Shown piece after piece: positions 16,560-25,446 of a DNA stretch of 48,956 nt. Both the position numbers and the translations under genes were made by a program. The notes beneath the pieces were generated by a model that made no database searches, was not told the DNA's origin, and saw nothing but the letters and a program-made list of their open reading frames with translations. This stretch comes from Micrococcales bacterium. GTDB lineage: Bacteria; Actinomycetota; Actinomycetes; Actinomycetales; CAWJMD01. The stretch is taken from positions 1-48,956 of the forward strand of contig PDSI01000105.1 of NCBI GenBank assembly GCA_002748415.1, read 5' to 3'. How positions within the stretch are numbered: the stretch's first letter is position 1; the number at the start of each line of letters is the position of its first letter.

Positions 16560-16593
16560 GTGACGAAGTGGAGCAAAGTGGAGTAACGTGGGG
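16560..16593 (+). promoter_or_regulatory. mraZ promoter overlapped by three MraZ boxes
   Basis: Three direct repeats occur every 10 bases: GTGGAG at 16568, GTGGAG at 16578 and GTGGGG at 16588. Regularly spaced GTGGG-like repeats are the known target of MraZ, the repressor encoded just downstream. A possible -35 GTGACG (16560-16565) and -10 TAACGT (16584-16589) with an 18-base spacer overlap the boxes. Bound MraZ would therefore block the promoter, giving autoregulation of the dcw cluster. Confidence 0.7.
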
Positions 16594-16659
16594 AGCACCG
16601 GCGCGCACGGGATACCGGACAAACCCCCGTGGCCCGCACTGCAGAGGGGAGTGGTGGCC

Positions 16660-17091
16660 ATGTTTCTGGGCACGCACTCGCCTCGACTGGACGACAAGGG
16701 ACGGCTGATCCTGCCCTCGAAGTTCAGGGACCAGCTGGCCGCCGGCCTGGTGGTCACCCGCGGACAGGAACGCTGCCTGGTGGTGTATCCGCTCGCGGAG
16801 TTCGAACGCATCCATGAGCAAGCCCGACAAGCCCCGACGACCAACAAAGGAGTGCGCGACTACCTACGCATGCTGCTGTCCGGCGCATCGGACGAGATCC
16901 CGGACAAGCAGGGCCGGATCACGCTGCCCGCCCACCTGCGCGACTATGCCGGGCTGCAGCGGGATCTCGCAGTGATCGGCGCCGGTTCCCGAGTGGAAAT
17001 CTGGGACGCCGGCACCTGGGCCGCCTATCTCAGTGAGCAGGAGTCCCAGTTCGCCGACACGGCCGAAGAGATCATTCCCGGATTGTTCTAG
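16660..17091 (+). CDS. mraZ: Transcriptional regulator MraZ
   Basis: MraZ binds direct repeats in front of its own gene and regulates the dcw cluster. The 143-residue protein has the two SpoVT/AbrB-like halves: [25 protein letters not shown] at the start and [23 protein letters not shown] in the middle. The ATG at 16660 was chosen because [11 protein letters not shown] is the standard family start; GTG codons at 16651 and 16654 are possible alternatives. A purine-rich AGAGGGGA lies upstream. It is the first gene of the cluster and has the matching operator at 16568-16593. Confidence 0.96.
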   Translation: MFLGTHSPRLDDKGRLILPSKFRDQLAAGLVVTRGQERCLVVYPLAEFERIHEQARQAPTTNKGVRDYLRMLLSGASDEIPDKQGRITLPAHLRDYAGLQRDLAVIGAGSRVEIWDAGTWAAYLSEQESQFADTAEEIIPGLF

Positions 17092-17126
17092 CCATCGACA
17101 CCCCCGCCCTAGTCCCAGCAGCCGCA

Positions 17127-17218
17127 CGATGCCGCGCGGCCTCTGCCCGCCAGGGCCGATCTGGCGTACCTTCCCCGGCGCCAGGCCGGCTCTCGCGGGG
17201 GGAGACCACGTGGCATCG
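17127..17218 (+). ncRNA. Structured leader before rsmH, mraW RNA motif-like
   Basis: A long imperfect hairpin lies in the 149 bases between mraZ and rsmH. Helices are nested: 17127-17136 with 17209-17218 (10 pairs, one G-U), 17146-17150 with 17195-17199, 17155-17158 with 17187-17190, and 17161-17166 with 17179-17184. A conserved-looking purine stretch (GGGGGGAGACCACG) lies on the 3' side. A cis-regulatory mraW RNA motif is described in front of the same gene in mycobacteria; position and overall shape agree, but I cannot test it against the covariance model. Confidence 0.45.
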
Positions 17219-17240
17219 AGCCCGTCCGAAGGCGTATCGC

Positions 17241-18284
17241 ATGCACGAGCAGGTTCCGGCGCACGTCCCGGTCATGCTCGACCGGTGTGTGCAGTTGCTC
17301 GAGCCTGCACTGCTGCGCCCGGACGCTGTGCTGGTCGATGCGACGGTGGGCCTGGGCGGGCACACACACGCGCTGCTGTCCCGGTTGCCGCAGCTGCGGG
17401 TGATCGGCCTGGACCGTGATCCGGCGGCGTTGCGCTCGGCCAGCCACCGGCTGCAGCCGTTCGCCGGCCGGGTCACGCTGGTGCACGCCGTCTTCGACGA
17501 GTTGGGCGAGGTGCTGGACCGGCTCGGTTACCCGCAGGTATGCGGCCTGCTGTTCGACCTGGGGGTGTCCTCGATGCAGCTGGACGAAGCCGGCCGTGGT
17601 TTCGCCTACTCCCGTTGCGCCCCACTGGACATGCGGATGGACAACACGGCGGGCCACACCGCGGCGCAGGTGCTGAACACCTATTCCCAGGCCGAACTGA
17701 CCAGTGTGCTTCGCCGGTACGGACAGGAACGATTCGCCCCGGCGATCGCCAGGGCCGTCGTACGCCGCCGGGCACAGGCACCACTGCACAGCAGCGACGA
17801 ACTGGTCGAGCTCGTCCGCTCGGCCATTCCGGCCCCGGCCCGCCGAACCGGCGGCAACCCGGCCAAACGCACCTTCCAAGCCCTGCGGATCGAGGTCAAC
17901 GACGAGCTGGGCGCACTGGCACGGGTGCTGCCCCAGATCGTCTCCCGGTTGGCCCCCGGCGGCCGGGTGGTGCTGCTGTCGTACCACTCCGGCGAGGACA
18001 CCGCGGTGAAACGGGCGCTGCGCCAAGCCAGCACCTCCACCGCGCCGCCCGGCCTGCCGGTCGAGCTGCCCGAGCACGCACCACCGCTGCGGTTGCTGGT
18101 CCGTGGCGCCGAGCAGGCCGATGCCGGGCAGGTCCGGGCCAATCCCCGGGCCCAGTCGGTGCGGCTGCGGGCGGCCGAACGGGTGAGTGGGACGGGCCAG
18201 GACCGACACGCCGGCGCCGGTTGCGGGCACTTCATAACCACACACGACACCATGTCCGCCACGACTACGAGGAGTGACGATTGA
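17241..18284 (+). CDS. rsmH: 16S rRNA (cytosine-1402-N4) methyltransferase
   Basis: RsmH (MraW) methylates N4 of C1402 in 16S rRNA using SAM. The 347-residue protein begins with the hallmark HVPVMLDRCVQLL. SAM-binding motif I is LVDATVGLGGHTHALL, then VIGLDRDPAAL, FDLGVSSMQLDEAGRGFAY and the late motif NPAKRTFQALRIEVNDEL. GGRVVLLSYHSGED is also typical. The C-terminal 60 residues are longer and less conserved than in E. coli. The ATG at 17241 gives the standard start. The stop overlaps the TTG start of ftsL by four bases. Confidence 0.97.
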   Translation: MHEQVPAHVPVMLDRCVQLLEPALLRPDAVLVDATVGLGGHTHALLSRLPQLRVIGLDRDPAALRSASHRLQPFAGRVTLVHAVFDELGEVLDRLGYPQVCGLLFDLGVSSMQLDEAGRGFAYSRCAPLDMRMDNTAGHTAAQVLNTYSQAELTSVLRRYGQERFAPAIARAVVRRRAQAPLHSSDELVELVRSAIPAPARRTGGNPAKRTFQALRIEVNDELGALARVLPQIVSRLAPGGRVVLLSYHSGEDTAVKRALRQASTSTAPPGLPVELPEHAPPLRLLVRGAEQADAGQVRANPRAQSVRLRAAERVSGTGQDRHAGAGCGHFITTHDTMSATTTRSDD

Positions 18285-19249
18285 GCACAGCAGTCGCGCA
18301 TCGTCCGCCGCGGGCCGCTCGTGGCAGCTCTGTCGCGCCGGCCCGGATCGCCCGGGCGGTCCGCCCGCATCTGGAGGTGCTGGCCTCACCGGTGGTGTCC
18401 ACGGCTCGCATCCCGTTCTGGGTTGCCTGCATCGGCGTGCTCGTGTTCGGTCTGGCCAGCCTGCTCGGACTCAACATCGCGTTGTCTCGCGGGTCCTACG
18501 AAATCTATGCCAAACAGCAGGAGCAGACCCGGCTGACGGAGGCCGAGCAACAACTGACCGAGGAACTGGAGGTTGCCTCCTCGCCGGCAAGAGTGGCTTC
18601 GCGAGCCAGGTCGCTGGGCATGATTCAGAGCTCGACACCGGTGTTCATCCGGTTGTCCGACGGCTCGGTGGTCGGCGAGGGTGTGCCGGCCAATGGCGAA
18701 TCGGCCGTCCCCATCGCCGACATCCCGACTGCGCGGGACCCGGATGTCGGGGACGCGCTCGCGCAGCGGGTCAGCGCGGCCACCGCTTTGCAGCAGCAGC
18801 GAGCCATGGAGCGGGAGGTCACCAGCATCACCGCGGTGCCCGCCTCGCAACCGCAGCCCCGTGCCGCGGCGAGTGCGCAGAACCCACCGCCGGGCCCGGC
18901 CGGGGACGACCAGGCAGCCACGGACGACCAAGCGGCCAGGCAAAGCCAGGCGGCCGGGGAAGGACAGGTAGCCGGGCAAGGACAGACGGCCAGGCAAGAC
19001 CAGGCGGCCGGGGAGGGCCAGGAGGCTGAGGAAGACGAAGCAGCCGAGGAAAACGAGTCAGCCGAGGAGGACGAGGCGTCCGGGCAGGCTGCCCAGCGGC
19101 CGCAGACCGAAACCGATGCGGCGCGCCCGGCGAGTCCGGCGCAACACTCGGACTCCGTTGGTTCACAATCGGATAACGGTGACACGGATACGCAGCAGGC
19201 CAGGGCGACCGGGGTTGCTGAAGGAGACGGCGCCCGGCCGGCGCCGTAG
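18281..19249 (+). CDS. ftsL: FtsL-like divisome membrane protein with long external tail
   Basis: The position between rsmH and ftsI and the architecture identify FtsL, a bitopic divisome protein that pairs with FtsB-type partners. A basic cytoplasmic N-terminus of about 45 residues is followed by one membrane helix (FWVACIGVLVFGLASLLGLNIAL, about 47-69) and a coiled-coil (YEIYAKQQEQTRLTEAEQQLTEELEV). SPARVASRARSLGMI is the typical end of the conserved part. The remaining 150 or more residues are an unusual Gln/Ala/Glu-rich repetitive tail (for example GEGQVAGQGQTARQ), which would lie outside the membrane. The start is TTG at 18281, in the overlap with the rsmH stop; the 322-residue length is large for the family. 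Confidence 0.85.
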   Translation: MSTAVAHRPPRAARGSSVAPARIARAVRPHLEVLASPVVSTARIPFWVACIGVLVFGLASLLGLNIALSRGSYEIYAKQQEQTRLTEAEQQLTEELEVASSPARVASRARSLGMIQSSTPVFIRLSDGSVVGEGVPANGESAVPIADIPTARDPDVGDALAQRVSAATALQQQRAMEREVTSITAVPASQPQPRAAASAQNPPPGPAGDDQAATDDQAARQSQAAGEGQVAGQGQTARQDQAAGEGQEAEEDEAAEENESAEEDEASGQAAQRPQTETDAARPASPAQHSDSVGSQSDNGDTDTQQARATGVAEGDGARPAP

Positions 19250-19262
19250 GGCAGCAGGATCC

Positions 19263-19403
19263 GTGAGCGCCCGCCGTGCTTCGCGGACCGCCGAACCGGC
19301 CCACCGGACCGCACCCAGACAGCACCCGTACCCGGCCGCAGCACAGCCGGACGGGACCGACCCGAACCGTCGTCGAGCACATCGTGGAGGCGCCCGGACA
19401 TGA
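19263..19403 (+). CDS. Small basic ORF between ftsL and ftsI, possible split FtsI N-tail
   Basis: A 46-residue Arg/Pro-rich ORF starts at GTG 19263, 14 bases after the ftsL stop. Its TGA overlaps the ftsI ATG in the same ATGA arrangement used elsewhere in this cluster. The sequence starts MSARRASRTAEPAHRTAPRQ, which resembles the basic cytoplasmic N-terminus of the mycobacterial FtsI/PbpB as I remember it. It may be a true coupled small gene, or the N-terminal tail of FtsI cut off by a frameshift. No domain is recognised. Confidence 0.4.
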   Translation: MSARRASRTAEPAHRTAPRQHPYPAAAQPDGTDPNRRRAHRGGART

Positions 19404-21238
19404 GCGGATCGACGCTCGCGCCGCCGCGGGCGGACCGGGGCCAGCAGGCCCCGGCGCGGCGGCGCACCAGCAAGAGCGCCTTGCGTGCCCTGTACAACCG
19501 CAGAGCCAGGGCCATGGTCACCGTCGTCCTGTTCGTGCTCAGCCTGCTGGCCGCCAGGCTGGTGCAGGTGCAAGGCCTGGATGCCGCCGACCTGGCCACC
19601 CAGGCGCAGAGCCGGCGGTTGATCACCGTGCCGGTGCTGGCCGAACGCGGGGAGATCCTGGATACCAACGGGGTGCGGTTGGCCGCCAGCGTCGAACGAC
19701 GCACCGTGGTGGTGGACCAAACCCTGGTCCCCGAGTACTCCCGAACCGTCAACGGCCAGCAGCGCAGCGGTGTCGACGCGGCGGTGACCGACGTGGCCAT
19801 CGCGCTCGGCATCTCCCAGCAGCAGGCCCGCGAGGCCCTGGTCGGGGATCGCCGGTTTGCCTACGTGGCCAAGAACGTCGCCCCGCAGCGTTGGCGGGCG
19901 GTCCAGCAGCTCGGCGTGCCCGGCATGTACAGCCACCTCACCTCCGGGCGCACCTACCCGGCCGGTGCCGTCGCGGGCAACGTGCTCGGCTTCGTGGGGG
20001 CGCCCCCCACGGAGGCCGAGCAAGGGGTCGGGCAGGCCGGCGTCGAACTGCAGTTCCAGGATCATCTGGCCGGCACCAACGGCAGCCTGCTCTACGAGCG
20101 TGGCCGCCGCGGGCAGATGATCCCCACCGGGCTGACCGACGAAACCGGCGCCGTCGACGGCGCCGACGTGCGGCTGACCATCGACCGGGACCTGCAGTGG
20201 TACGCCCAACAGGCCATCACCGAGCAGGTGGGCAAGGTGAACGCCGAGTGGGGTGCCGTCGTCGTGGTCGACCCGAAGACCGGAGACCTGTTGGCGCTGG
20301 CCGAATCCCCGTCGGTCAACCCGAACAGCCCCGGCAGCGTGAACGCCGATAACCGGGGCTCGCGGGCACTGAGTTCGGTGTTCGAGCCCGGCTCCACGGC
20401 CAAGCTGATCACCGCGTCCGCCGCCCTGGAGGAGGGCATCGTCAAACCGCTGGACGAATTCGTGGTGGCCGACCGGTACCACGCTCCGAACGCGGAGGTG
20501 TTCCGGGACAGCCACGACCACGCTCCGGAGCAGCTCACCTACGCCGGCATCCTGGCCAAGTCCTCCAACACCGGCACCCTGCAGGTCGGCGCCAAACTGG
20601 ACCGGCAGACCCGCTACGACTACCTCACCGCCTTCGGGCTCGGCCAGCCCACCGGGCTGAACTTCCCCGGGGAAAGCCGCGGCATCGTGCACCCGGCCAA
20701 GGACTGGGACGGGCGCACCAAGTACGCGGTCATGTTCGGTCAGGGCATGTCCGGCACCGCCGTACAGGCGGTGATGCCGTTCGCCGCCATCGCCAACGGC
20801 GGGGTGCGGATGCGGCCGCGGCTGATCGCCTCGACCACCGACGCCGACGGTGAAAAGACCGAGACCCCGGTACGGCAGGCGCAACGGGTGGTGAGCGGGA
20901 AAACTGCGGACCAGGTCAGGCAGATCCTGACCGGCGCGATCGCCGAGGGCACCGGACAGCGGGCCCAGGTTCCCGGCTTCCAGGTGGCCGGCAAGACCGG
21001 CACCGCACAGGCCCCGTACCAGGGCGGGTACTCCGGTTACACCGCATCGTTCATCGGGATGGCCCCGGCCAAGAATCCGGAGTTGGTGGTGGGCGTCATC
21101 GTCCAGCGGCCCAAGAACGGCTACTCCGGCGGAGTAGTGAGCGCACCGGTGTTCGCCGATGTCATGTCGTTCGCCCTCAAGCAGCGCGGCGTGCACCCGG
21201 GCGCCGACCAGTACCAGCCGCTGCCCCTGGAATACTAG
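19400..21238 (+). CDS. ftsI: Septal peptidoglycan transpeptidase FtsI (PBP3)
   Basis: FtsI cross-links septal peptidoglycan and works with FtsW. The 612-residue protein has a short basic cytoplasmic N-terminus, one membrane helix (VTVVLFVLSLLAARLVQVQG, about 40-59), the non-penicillin-binding pedestal (from LAERGEILDTNGVRLA), and the transpeptidase domain. Catalytic motifs are S332-T-A-K335, S388-S-N390 and K532-T-G-T535. The ATG at 19400 overlaps the stop of the small ORF upstream; in mycobacteria the cytoplasmic part is longer, so the true N-terminus may differ. The stop is seven bases before the murE start. Confidence 0.95.
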   Translation: MSGSTLAPPRADRGQQAPARRRTSKSALRALYNRRARAMVTVVLFVLSLLAARLVQVQGLDAADLATQAQSRRLITVPVLAERGEILDTNGVRLAASVERRTVVVDQTLVPEYSRTVNGQQRSGVDAAVTDVAIALGISQQQAREALVGDRRFAYVAKNVAPQRWRAVQQLGVPGMYSHLTSGRTYPAGAVAGNVLGFVGAPPTEAEQGVGQAGVELQFQDHLAGTNGSLLYERGRRGQMIPTGLTDETGAVDGADVRLTIDRDLQWYAQQAITEQVGKVNAEWGAVVVVDPKTGDLLALAESPSVNPNSPGSVNADNRGSRALSSVFEPGSTAKLITASAALEEGIVKPLDEFVVADRYHAPNAEVFRDSHDHAPEQLTYAGILAKSSNTGTLQVGAKLDRQTRYDYLTAFGLGQPTGLNFPGESRGIVHPAKDWDGRTKYAVMFGQGMSGTAVQAVMPFAAIANGGVRMRPRLIASTTDADGEKTETPVRQAQRVVSGKTADQVRQILTGAIAEGTGQRAQVPGFQVAGKTGTAQAPYQGGYSGYTASFIGMAPAKNPELVVGVIVQRPKNGYSGGVVSAPVFADVMSFALKQRGVHPGADQYQPLPLEY

Positions 21239-21245
21239 GCCGACG

Positions 21246-22829
21246 ATGCCAGCCATGCGTTTGCGGGAGATCGCGGCCCGCGCCGGAGCCCGGCCGGTCG
21301 ATTCCCACCGGGACACCGACGTCGTAGTCACCGGGGTCAGCCTGGACAGCCGCCGGGTCAGTCCCGGTGACCTGTATGCGGCGCTGCCCGGCGCGCACGC
21401 TCACGGAGCCCGCTTCGCCGCGGCCGCGGTCCACGCAGGCGCGGTCGCCGTGCTCACCGACCCGGCCGGCCACGCGTCGGTCGCCGCCCTGCGCCCGGCG
21501 CTGCCGGTGCCGGTTCTGGCGGTCGAGGACCCCCGCGCCGTGCTCGGCCACCTCAGCGCGGCCGTTTACGGCGAACCGGCGCGACGGCTGAACACCGTGG
21601 CCGTCACCGGCACCAACGGAAAAACCACGACCAGTTACCTGCTGGAGGGTGCGCTGCGGTGGCTCGGGCGCCGCGCCGGGCTGATCGGCACCGTCGGCGT
21701 GCGGATCGCCGGCCAGCTTCGGCCCAGTGTGCACACCACCCCGGAATCACCTGATCTGCAACGGCTTCTAGCCGACATGGTGGACCACCAGGTGGACACG
21801 GTGGCGATGGAGGTTTCCAGCCACGCGCTCGCGCTGCACCGGGTGGACGGCATCGTGTTCACCCTCGCCGGATTCACCAACCTCAGCCAGGATCATCTGG
21901 ACTTCCACCCGGACATGGACGACTACTTCGCCGTCAAGGCGTCCCTGTTCACCGCTGACCGGGCCCGGCACGGGGTGGTCGTGGTCGACGACGAGTACGG
22001 GCGGCGGTTGGCGGCGACCGCCGGGATTCCGCTGACTACCATCGCCGCCACGGTGCCGTCTGCGGGCGGGCCTCCCGCCGGGAGTGGCGCGCACTGGCAA
22101 GTCACCGACGCGACGCCACACACCGACGGCAGCATCGCCGTCACCGCGGCCGGGCCGGACGGTTCGGTGCACCAGCTGACCTGCCCGCTGCCCGGGTCGT
22201 TCAACGTGGCCAACCTCATGCTCGCGTTCGTCCTGTTGACCAAGCTGGGAGTGCCCGCCGCCGACGCGGCCACCGCACTCGCGCAGGTCGAGGGGGTTCC
22301 CGGCCGGATGCAACGGGTCGTGGGCCGGGCCTGCACCACGCCGGGCGACCAGCCACTGGCTGTCGTCGACTTCGCCCACACCCCCGACGCGCTGGCGGCC
22401 GCGTTGACCGCGCTGCGGCCGGCCACCCCGGGCCGGCTCGTCGTCGTCTTCGGCGCAGGCGGGGACCGCGACCCAGGAAAGCGGGCCGGCATGGGCCGGG
22501 TGGCCGCCGAACACGCCGACGTGGTCGTCGTGACCGACGACAACCCACGCACCGAGGACCCGGCCACGATCCGGGCCGCGGTCCTGGCCGGTGCCCGTTC
22601 GGCGGGCACGGATGCCGTGATCGAGGAGGTGCCCGGGCGGGCACGGGCCATCGAGGTGGCTTTGTCCGAGGTGAACGGACCCGCCGACACCGTTATTGTC
22701 GCGGGGAAGGGACATGAGCAAACTCAGACGTTCGCCTGGGGGGCGGAGCCTTTCGACGACTCCGAGGTGTTGTCGCGGTTGTTGCGGCAGCGAACTGAAC
22801 AGAAGGGGCAACGGTCGTGGTGCCACTGA
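21246..22829 (+). CDS. murE: UDP-MurNAc-tripeptide synthetase (meso-DAP adding)
   Basis: MurE adds the third stem residue to UDP-MurNAc-dipeptide in the cytoplasm, using ATP. The 527-residue protein has the N-terminal UDP-binding domain (SLDSRRVSPGDLYAALPG), the ATP loop [16 protein letters not shown], and MEVSSHALALHRVDG in the central domain. DDNPRTEDP in the C-terminal domain carries the DNPR motif that selects meso-diaminopimelate over lysine. ATG 21246 and ATG 21255 are both possible starts. The end overlaps murF by 13 bases. Confidence 0.96.
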   Translation: MPAMRLREIAARAGARPVDSHRDTDVVVTGVSLDSRRVSPGDLYAALPGAHAHGARFAAAAVHAGAVAVLTDPAGHASVAALRPALPVPVLAVEDPRAVLGHLSAAVYGEPARRLNTVAVTGTNGKTTTSYLLEGALRWLGRRAGLIGTVGVRIAGQLRPSVHTTPESPDLQRLLADMVDHQVDTVAMEVSSHALALHRVDGIVFTLAGFTNLSQDHLDFHPDMDDYFAVKASLFTADRARHGVVVVDDEYGRRLAATAGIPLTTIAATVPSAGGPPAGSGAHWQVTDATPHTDGSIAVTAAGPDGSVHQLTCPLPGSFNVANLMLAFVLLTKLGVPAADAATALAQVEGVPGRMQRVVGRACTTPGDQPLAVVDFAHTPDALAAALTALRPATPGRLVVVFGAGGDRDPGKRAGMGRVAAEHADVVVVTDDNPRTEDPATIRAAVLAGARSAGTDAVIEEVPGRARAIEVALSEVNGPADTVIVAGKGHEQTQTFAWGAEPFDDSEVLSRLLRQRTEQKGQRSWCH

Positions 22830-24364
22830 GTGTGCTTGCAGTGGCGCACGCGACCGGGGGCAGCCTGCGTGCCGATGCCCCGGACGTACTGATCGACGGC
22901 GGCGTGCACACCGACTCCCGGTTGTGCGGCCCGGGATCGCTGTTCGTGGCCAGGACCGGGGAGTCCGCCGACGGGCACGACTACGTGGCTACGGCGGCCG
23001 CCGCCGGGGCGGTGGCCGCCCTCGTACAACACCCGGTCAACGTGCCCGCGGGAACGCCGGACCTCGTCCAGATTCAGGTACCGGACACCGAGGTGGCGTT
23101 CGGCCAGGTGGCCAGGGCGGTCATCGACGCCGCTCACCCCGGCCTTCGGGTGGTCGCCGTCACCGGCTCCTCCGGCAAGACCTCCACCAAGGACCTGCTG
23201 GCCCACGTGTTCACCGGCTGGGCTCCCACCGTCGCGGCACCGGAGTCCTACAACTCCGAGATCGGGGTGCCACTGACCGTCTGCCAGATCACCGGACAGA
23301 CCCGGGTCCTGGTCGCCGAGATGGGCGCCCGAGGCGCCGGGCACCTGACCTATCTGACCGGGATCTGCCCGCCGGACGTGGCCGTCGTGCTCAACGTCGG
23401 CCACGCGCACGCGGGCGAGTTCGGCGGACTGGACGCCGTCGAGCAGGCCAAGGGCGAGCTGGTCGAGGCGCTGTCCGCGGACGGGGTGGCGGTGCTGAAC
23501 CTGGACGACGACCGGGTGGCCCGGATGCGCTCGCGCACCGTGGGCCGCATCCTCGGGGTCAGCGCGGGCACCCAACCCGCAGCGGCGCCGCACCGGGCCG
23601 GCGCCCCCCACCCGCACGCCCCCCATCCGGACGCCGACATCATCGCCACCGGCATCAGCCTGGACGATCAGGGCCGGGCCTCGTTCACCCTGGCCTGGGC
23701 TGGCACCGGCGAGGCCCACCCGGTGCGGCTGCGCCTACGCGGCGCCCACCACGTCGGCAATGCACTGGCCGCCGCGGCCGCCGCTCACGCCCTGGGCATG
23801 CCGACGGCAGACATCGCCGGCCGGCTGAGCACCGCCGAGCCGGCCAGCCGGTGGCGGATGGAGGTGACCGAGCGGGCCGACGGCGTGCGGATCGTCAACG
23901 ACGCCTACAACGCCAATCCGGACTCGATGGCCGCCGCGTTGCACGCGCTGGCGGCCATGTCGGCCGGCCGCCGCTCGTGGGCGGTGCTCGGCACCATGCT
24001 GGAGCTGGGGGACCAGTCGGCGCAGTTGCACGCCCAAGTGGGGAAGTTGGCAGCCCGGCTGGGCATCGACCGGATCCTGGCCGTCGGCGCCGGCGCGATC
24101 GCCGGCGGGGCACGCTCGGCCGGGCACACCGGAACCCGGCAAGTAGCGGACGCGGACGCGGCGTTCGCCGTGCTCGGCGAGCAGCTGGCCTCCGGTGACG
24201 TGGTCCTGTTCAAGTCCAGCCGGGACAGCGGGCTTCGATGGCTGGGCGAACGTGTCGCCGGCGCCGCACCGTCATCGGCCGGCGAGCACGCTGCGCTTTC
24301 CGGTCAGGGGACTCTCATACCCGGTGAGGGGACTCTGGTACCCGGGCAGGGGACTCTGGCATGA
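22817..24364 (+). CDS. murF: UDP-MurNAc-tripeptide D-alanyl-D-alanine ligase
   Basis: MurF adds D-Ala-D-Ala to complete the UDP-MurNAc-pentapeptide. The 515-residue protein shows [15 protein letters not shown], the ATP loop [31 protein letters not shown] and [12 protein letters not shown], with [12 protein letters not shown] in the C-terminal domain. The GTG start at 22817 lies inside the end of murE. The last 20 residues come from three copies of a 21-bp repeat and read [20 protein letters not shown]; they add an unconserved tail. The stop overlaps the mraY ATG (ATGA). Confidence 0.96.
   Translation: MVPLSVLAVAHATGGSLRADAPDVLIDGGVHTDSRLCGPGSLFVARTGESADGHDYVATAAAAGAVAALVQHPVNVPAGTPDLVQIQVPDTEVAFGQVARAVIDAAHPGLRVVAVTGSSGKTSTKDLLAHVFTGWAPTVAAPESYNSEIGVPLTVCQITGQTRVLVAEMGARGAGHLTYLTGICPPDVAVVLNVGHAHAGEFGGLDAVEQAKGELVEALSADGVAVLNLDDDRVARMRSRTVGRILGVSAGTQPAAAPHRAGAPHPHAPHPDADIIATGISLDDQGRASFTLAWAGTGEAHPVRLRLRGAHHVGNALAAAAAAHALGMPTADIAGRLSTAEPASRWRMEVTERADGVRIVNDAYNANPDSMAAALHALAAMSAGRRSWAVLGTMLELGDQSAQLHAQVGKLAARLGIDRILAVGAGAIAGGARSAGHTGTRQVADADAAFAVLGEQLASGDVVLFKSSRDSGLRWLGERVAGAAPSSAGEHAALSGQGTLIPGEGTLVPGQGTLA
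24302..24364 (+). repeat. 21-bp tandem repeat at the murF/mraY junction
   Basis: Three in-frame 21-base units lie at 24302-24322, 24323-24343 and 24344-24364, with the pattern GG-cAGGGGACTCT. Each carries an AGGGGA segment, and the one in the last unit is at the right distance to serve as the mraY ribosome binding site. The repeats thus extend the MurF C-terminus and duplicate a possible translation signal. Confidence 0.85.
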
Positions 24365-25446
24365 GGGCGATGCTGATCGCGGCCGCGGTCTCGTTGCTGC
24401 TGTCCCTGTTCGGCACACCGCTGTACATCCGGTTCCTGGTGCGCCGCGGCTACGGCCAGTTCGTCCGCGACGACGGCCCTACCTCCCACCACACCAAGCG
24501 CGGCACCCCGACGATGGGTGGGGCGGTCATCATCGCCGCCGTGCTGGCCGGGTACGCGATCGCCCACATCGCGACCACCAGTGGACCGACCGTGTCCGGG
24601 CTCCTCGTCCTGTTCTTGATGTCCGGGCTGGGGCTGGTGGGCTGGCTGGACGACTTCATCAAGATCTCCAAGCAACGCAGCCTCGGCCTACGGTCCCGGC
24701 AGAAACTGCTCGGGCAGACCGGTGTGGCCATCGTGTTCGCGGTGCTGGCGTTGCAATTCCCCAACGACCGGTTCCGCGCGCCCGCCTCCACCGCGATCTC
24801 GGCGATCCGGGACACTCCGATCGACCTGGCCTTCGCCGGCCCGGTGGTCGGTGCCGTCCTGTTCGTGCTGTGGGCGATGCTGATGATCGCGGCCACCTCC
24901 AACGGGGTGAACCTCACCGACGGGCTGGACGGGCTGGCCACCGGCGCATCGACCATGGTCGCCGGCTCCTACGTGCTGATCGGTATCTGGCAGTCCAACC
25001 AGTCCTGCCAGCGCATCGCCCAGGCCGGGCCGCAGTGCTACGAGGTCCGCGACCCGCGCGACCTCGCCGTGGTGGCGGCGGCCCTGATGGGCGCCTGCTT
25101 CGGGTTCCTGTGGTGGAACGCCGCCCCGGCCAAGATCTTCATGGGCGACACCGGGTCGCTGGCACTGGGCGGCGCGCTGGCCGGGCTGGCGATCACCTCC
25201 CGCACCGAACTGCTGCTCATCGTGCTCGGTGGCCTGTTCGTGCTGATCACCTTGTCGGTGGTGATTCAGGTGGCCTCGTTCAAGACCACCGGCAAACGGG
25301 TGTTCCGGATGGCTCCGCTGCAGCACCACTTCGAACTGGCCGGGTGGGCCGAAGTCACCATCGTTATCCGGTTCTGGATCATTGCCGGGTTGTTCGCCGC
25401 CCTCGGGTTGGGCGTGTTCTATGCGGAATGGGTGGTGGGTCAATGA
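24361..25446 (+). CDS. mraY: Phospho-MurNAc-pentapeptide transferase MraY
   Basis: MraY transfers phospho-MurNAc-pentapeptide to undecaprenyl phosphate, making lipid I in the inner membrane. The 361-residue protein has about ten membrane helices. Family motifs are [26 protein letters not shown] (catalytic Asp pair), [27 protein letters not shown], and [17 protein letters not shown]. The ATG at 24361 overlaps the murF stop. Two Cys residues occur in an external loop ([12 protein letters not shown]), which is a minor peculiarity. The stop overlaps the murD start (ATGA). Confidence 0.98.
   Translation: MRAMLIAAAVSLLLSLFGTPLYIRFLVRRGYGQFVRDDGPTSHHTKRGTPTMGGAVIIAAVLAGYAIAHIATTSGPTVSGLLVLFLMSGLGLVGWLDDFIKISKQRSLGLRSRQKLLGQTGVAIVFAVLALQFPNDRFRAPASTAISAIRDTPIDLAFAGPVVGAVLFVLWAMLMIAATSNGVNLTDGLDGLATGASTMVAGSYVLIGIWQSNQSCQRIAQAGPQCYEVRDPRDLAVVAAALMGACFGFLWWNAAPAKIFMGDTGSLALGGALAGLAITSRTELLLIVLGGLFVLITLSVVIQVASFKTTGKRVFRMAPLQHHFELAGWAEVTIVIRFWIIAGLFAALGLGVFYAEWVVGQ

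Noticed and set aside
19163..21331. 722-codon open frame on the minus strand
   Set aside because: Antisense shadow of ftsI with low-complexity sequence and no recognisable motif.
24195..25442. Upstream extension of the murD frame by 416 codons
   Set aside because: It lies over mraY in another frame; MurD has a normal N-terminus at 25443 with ATGA overlap.
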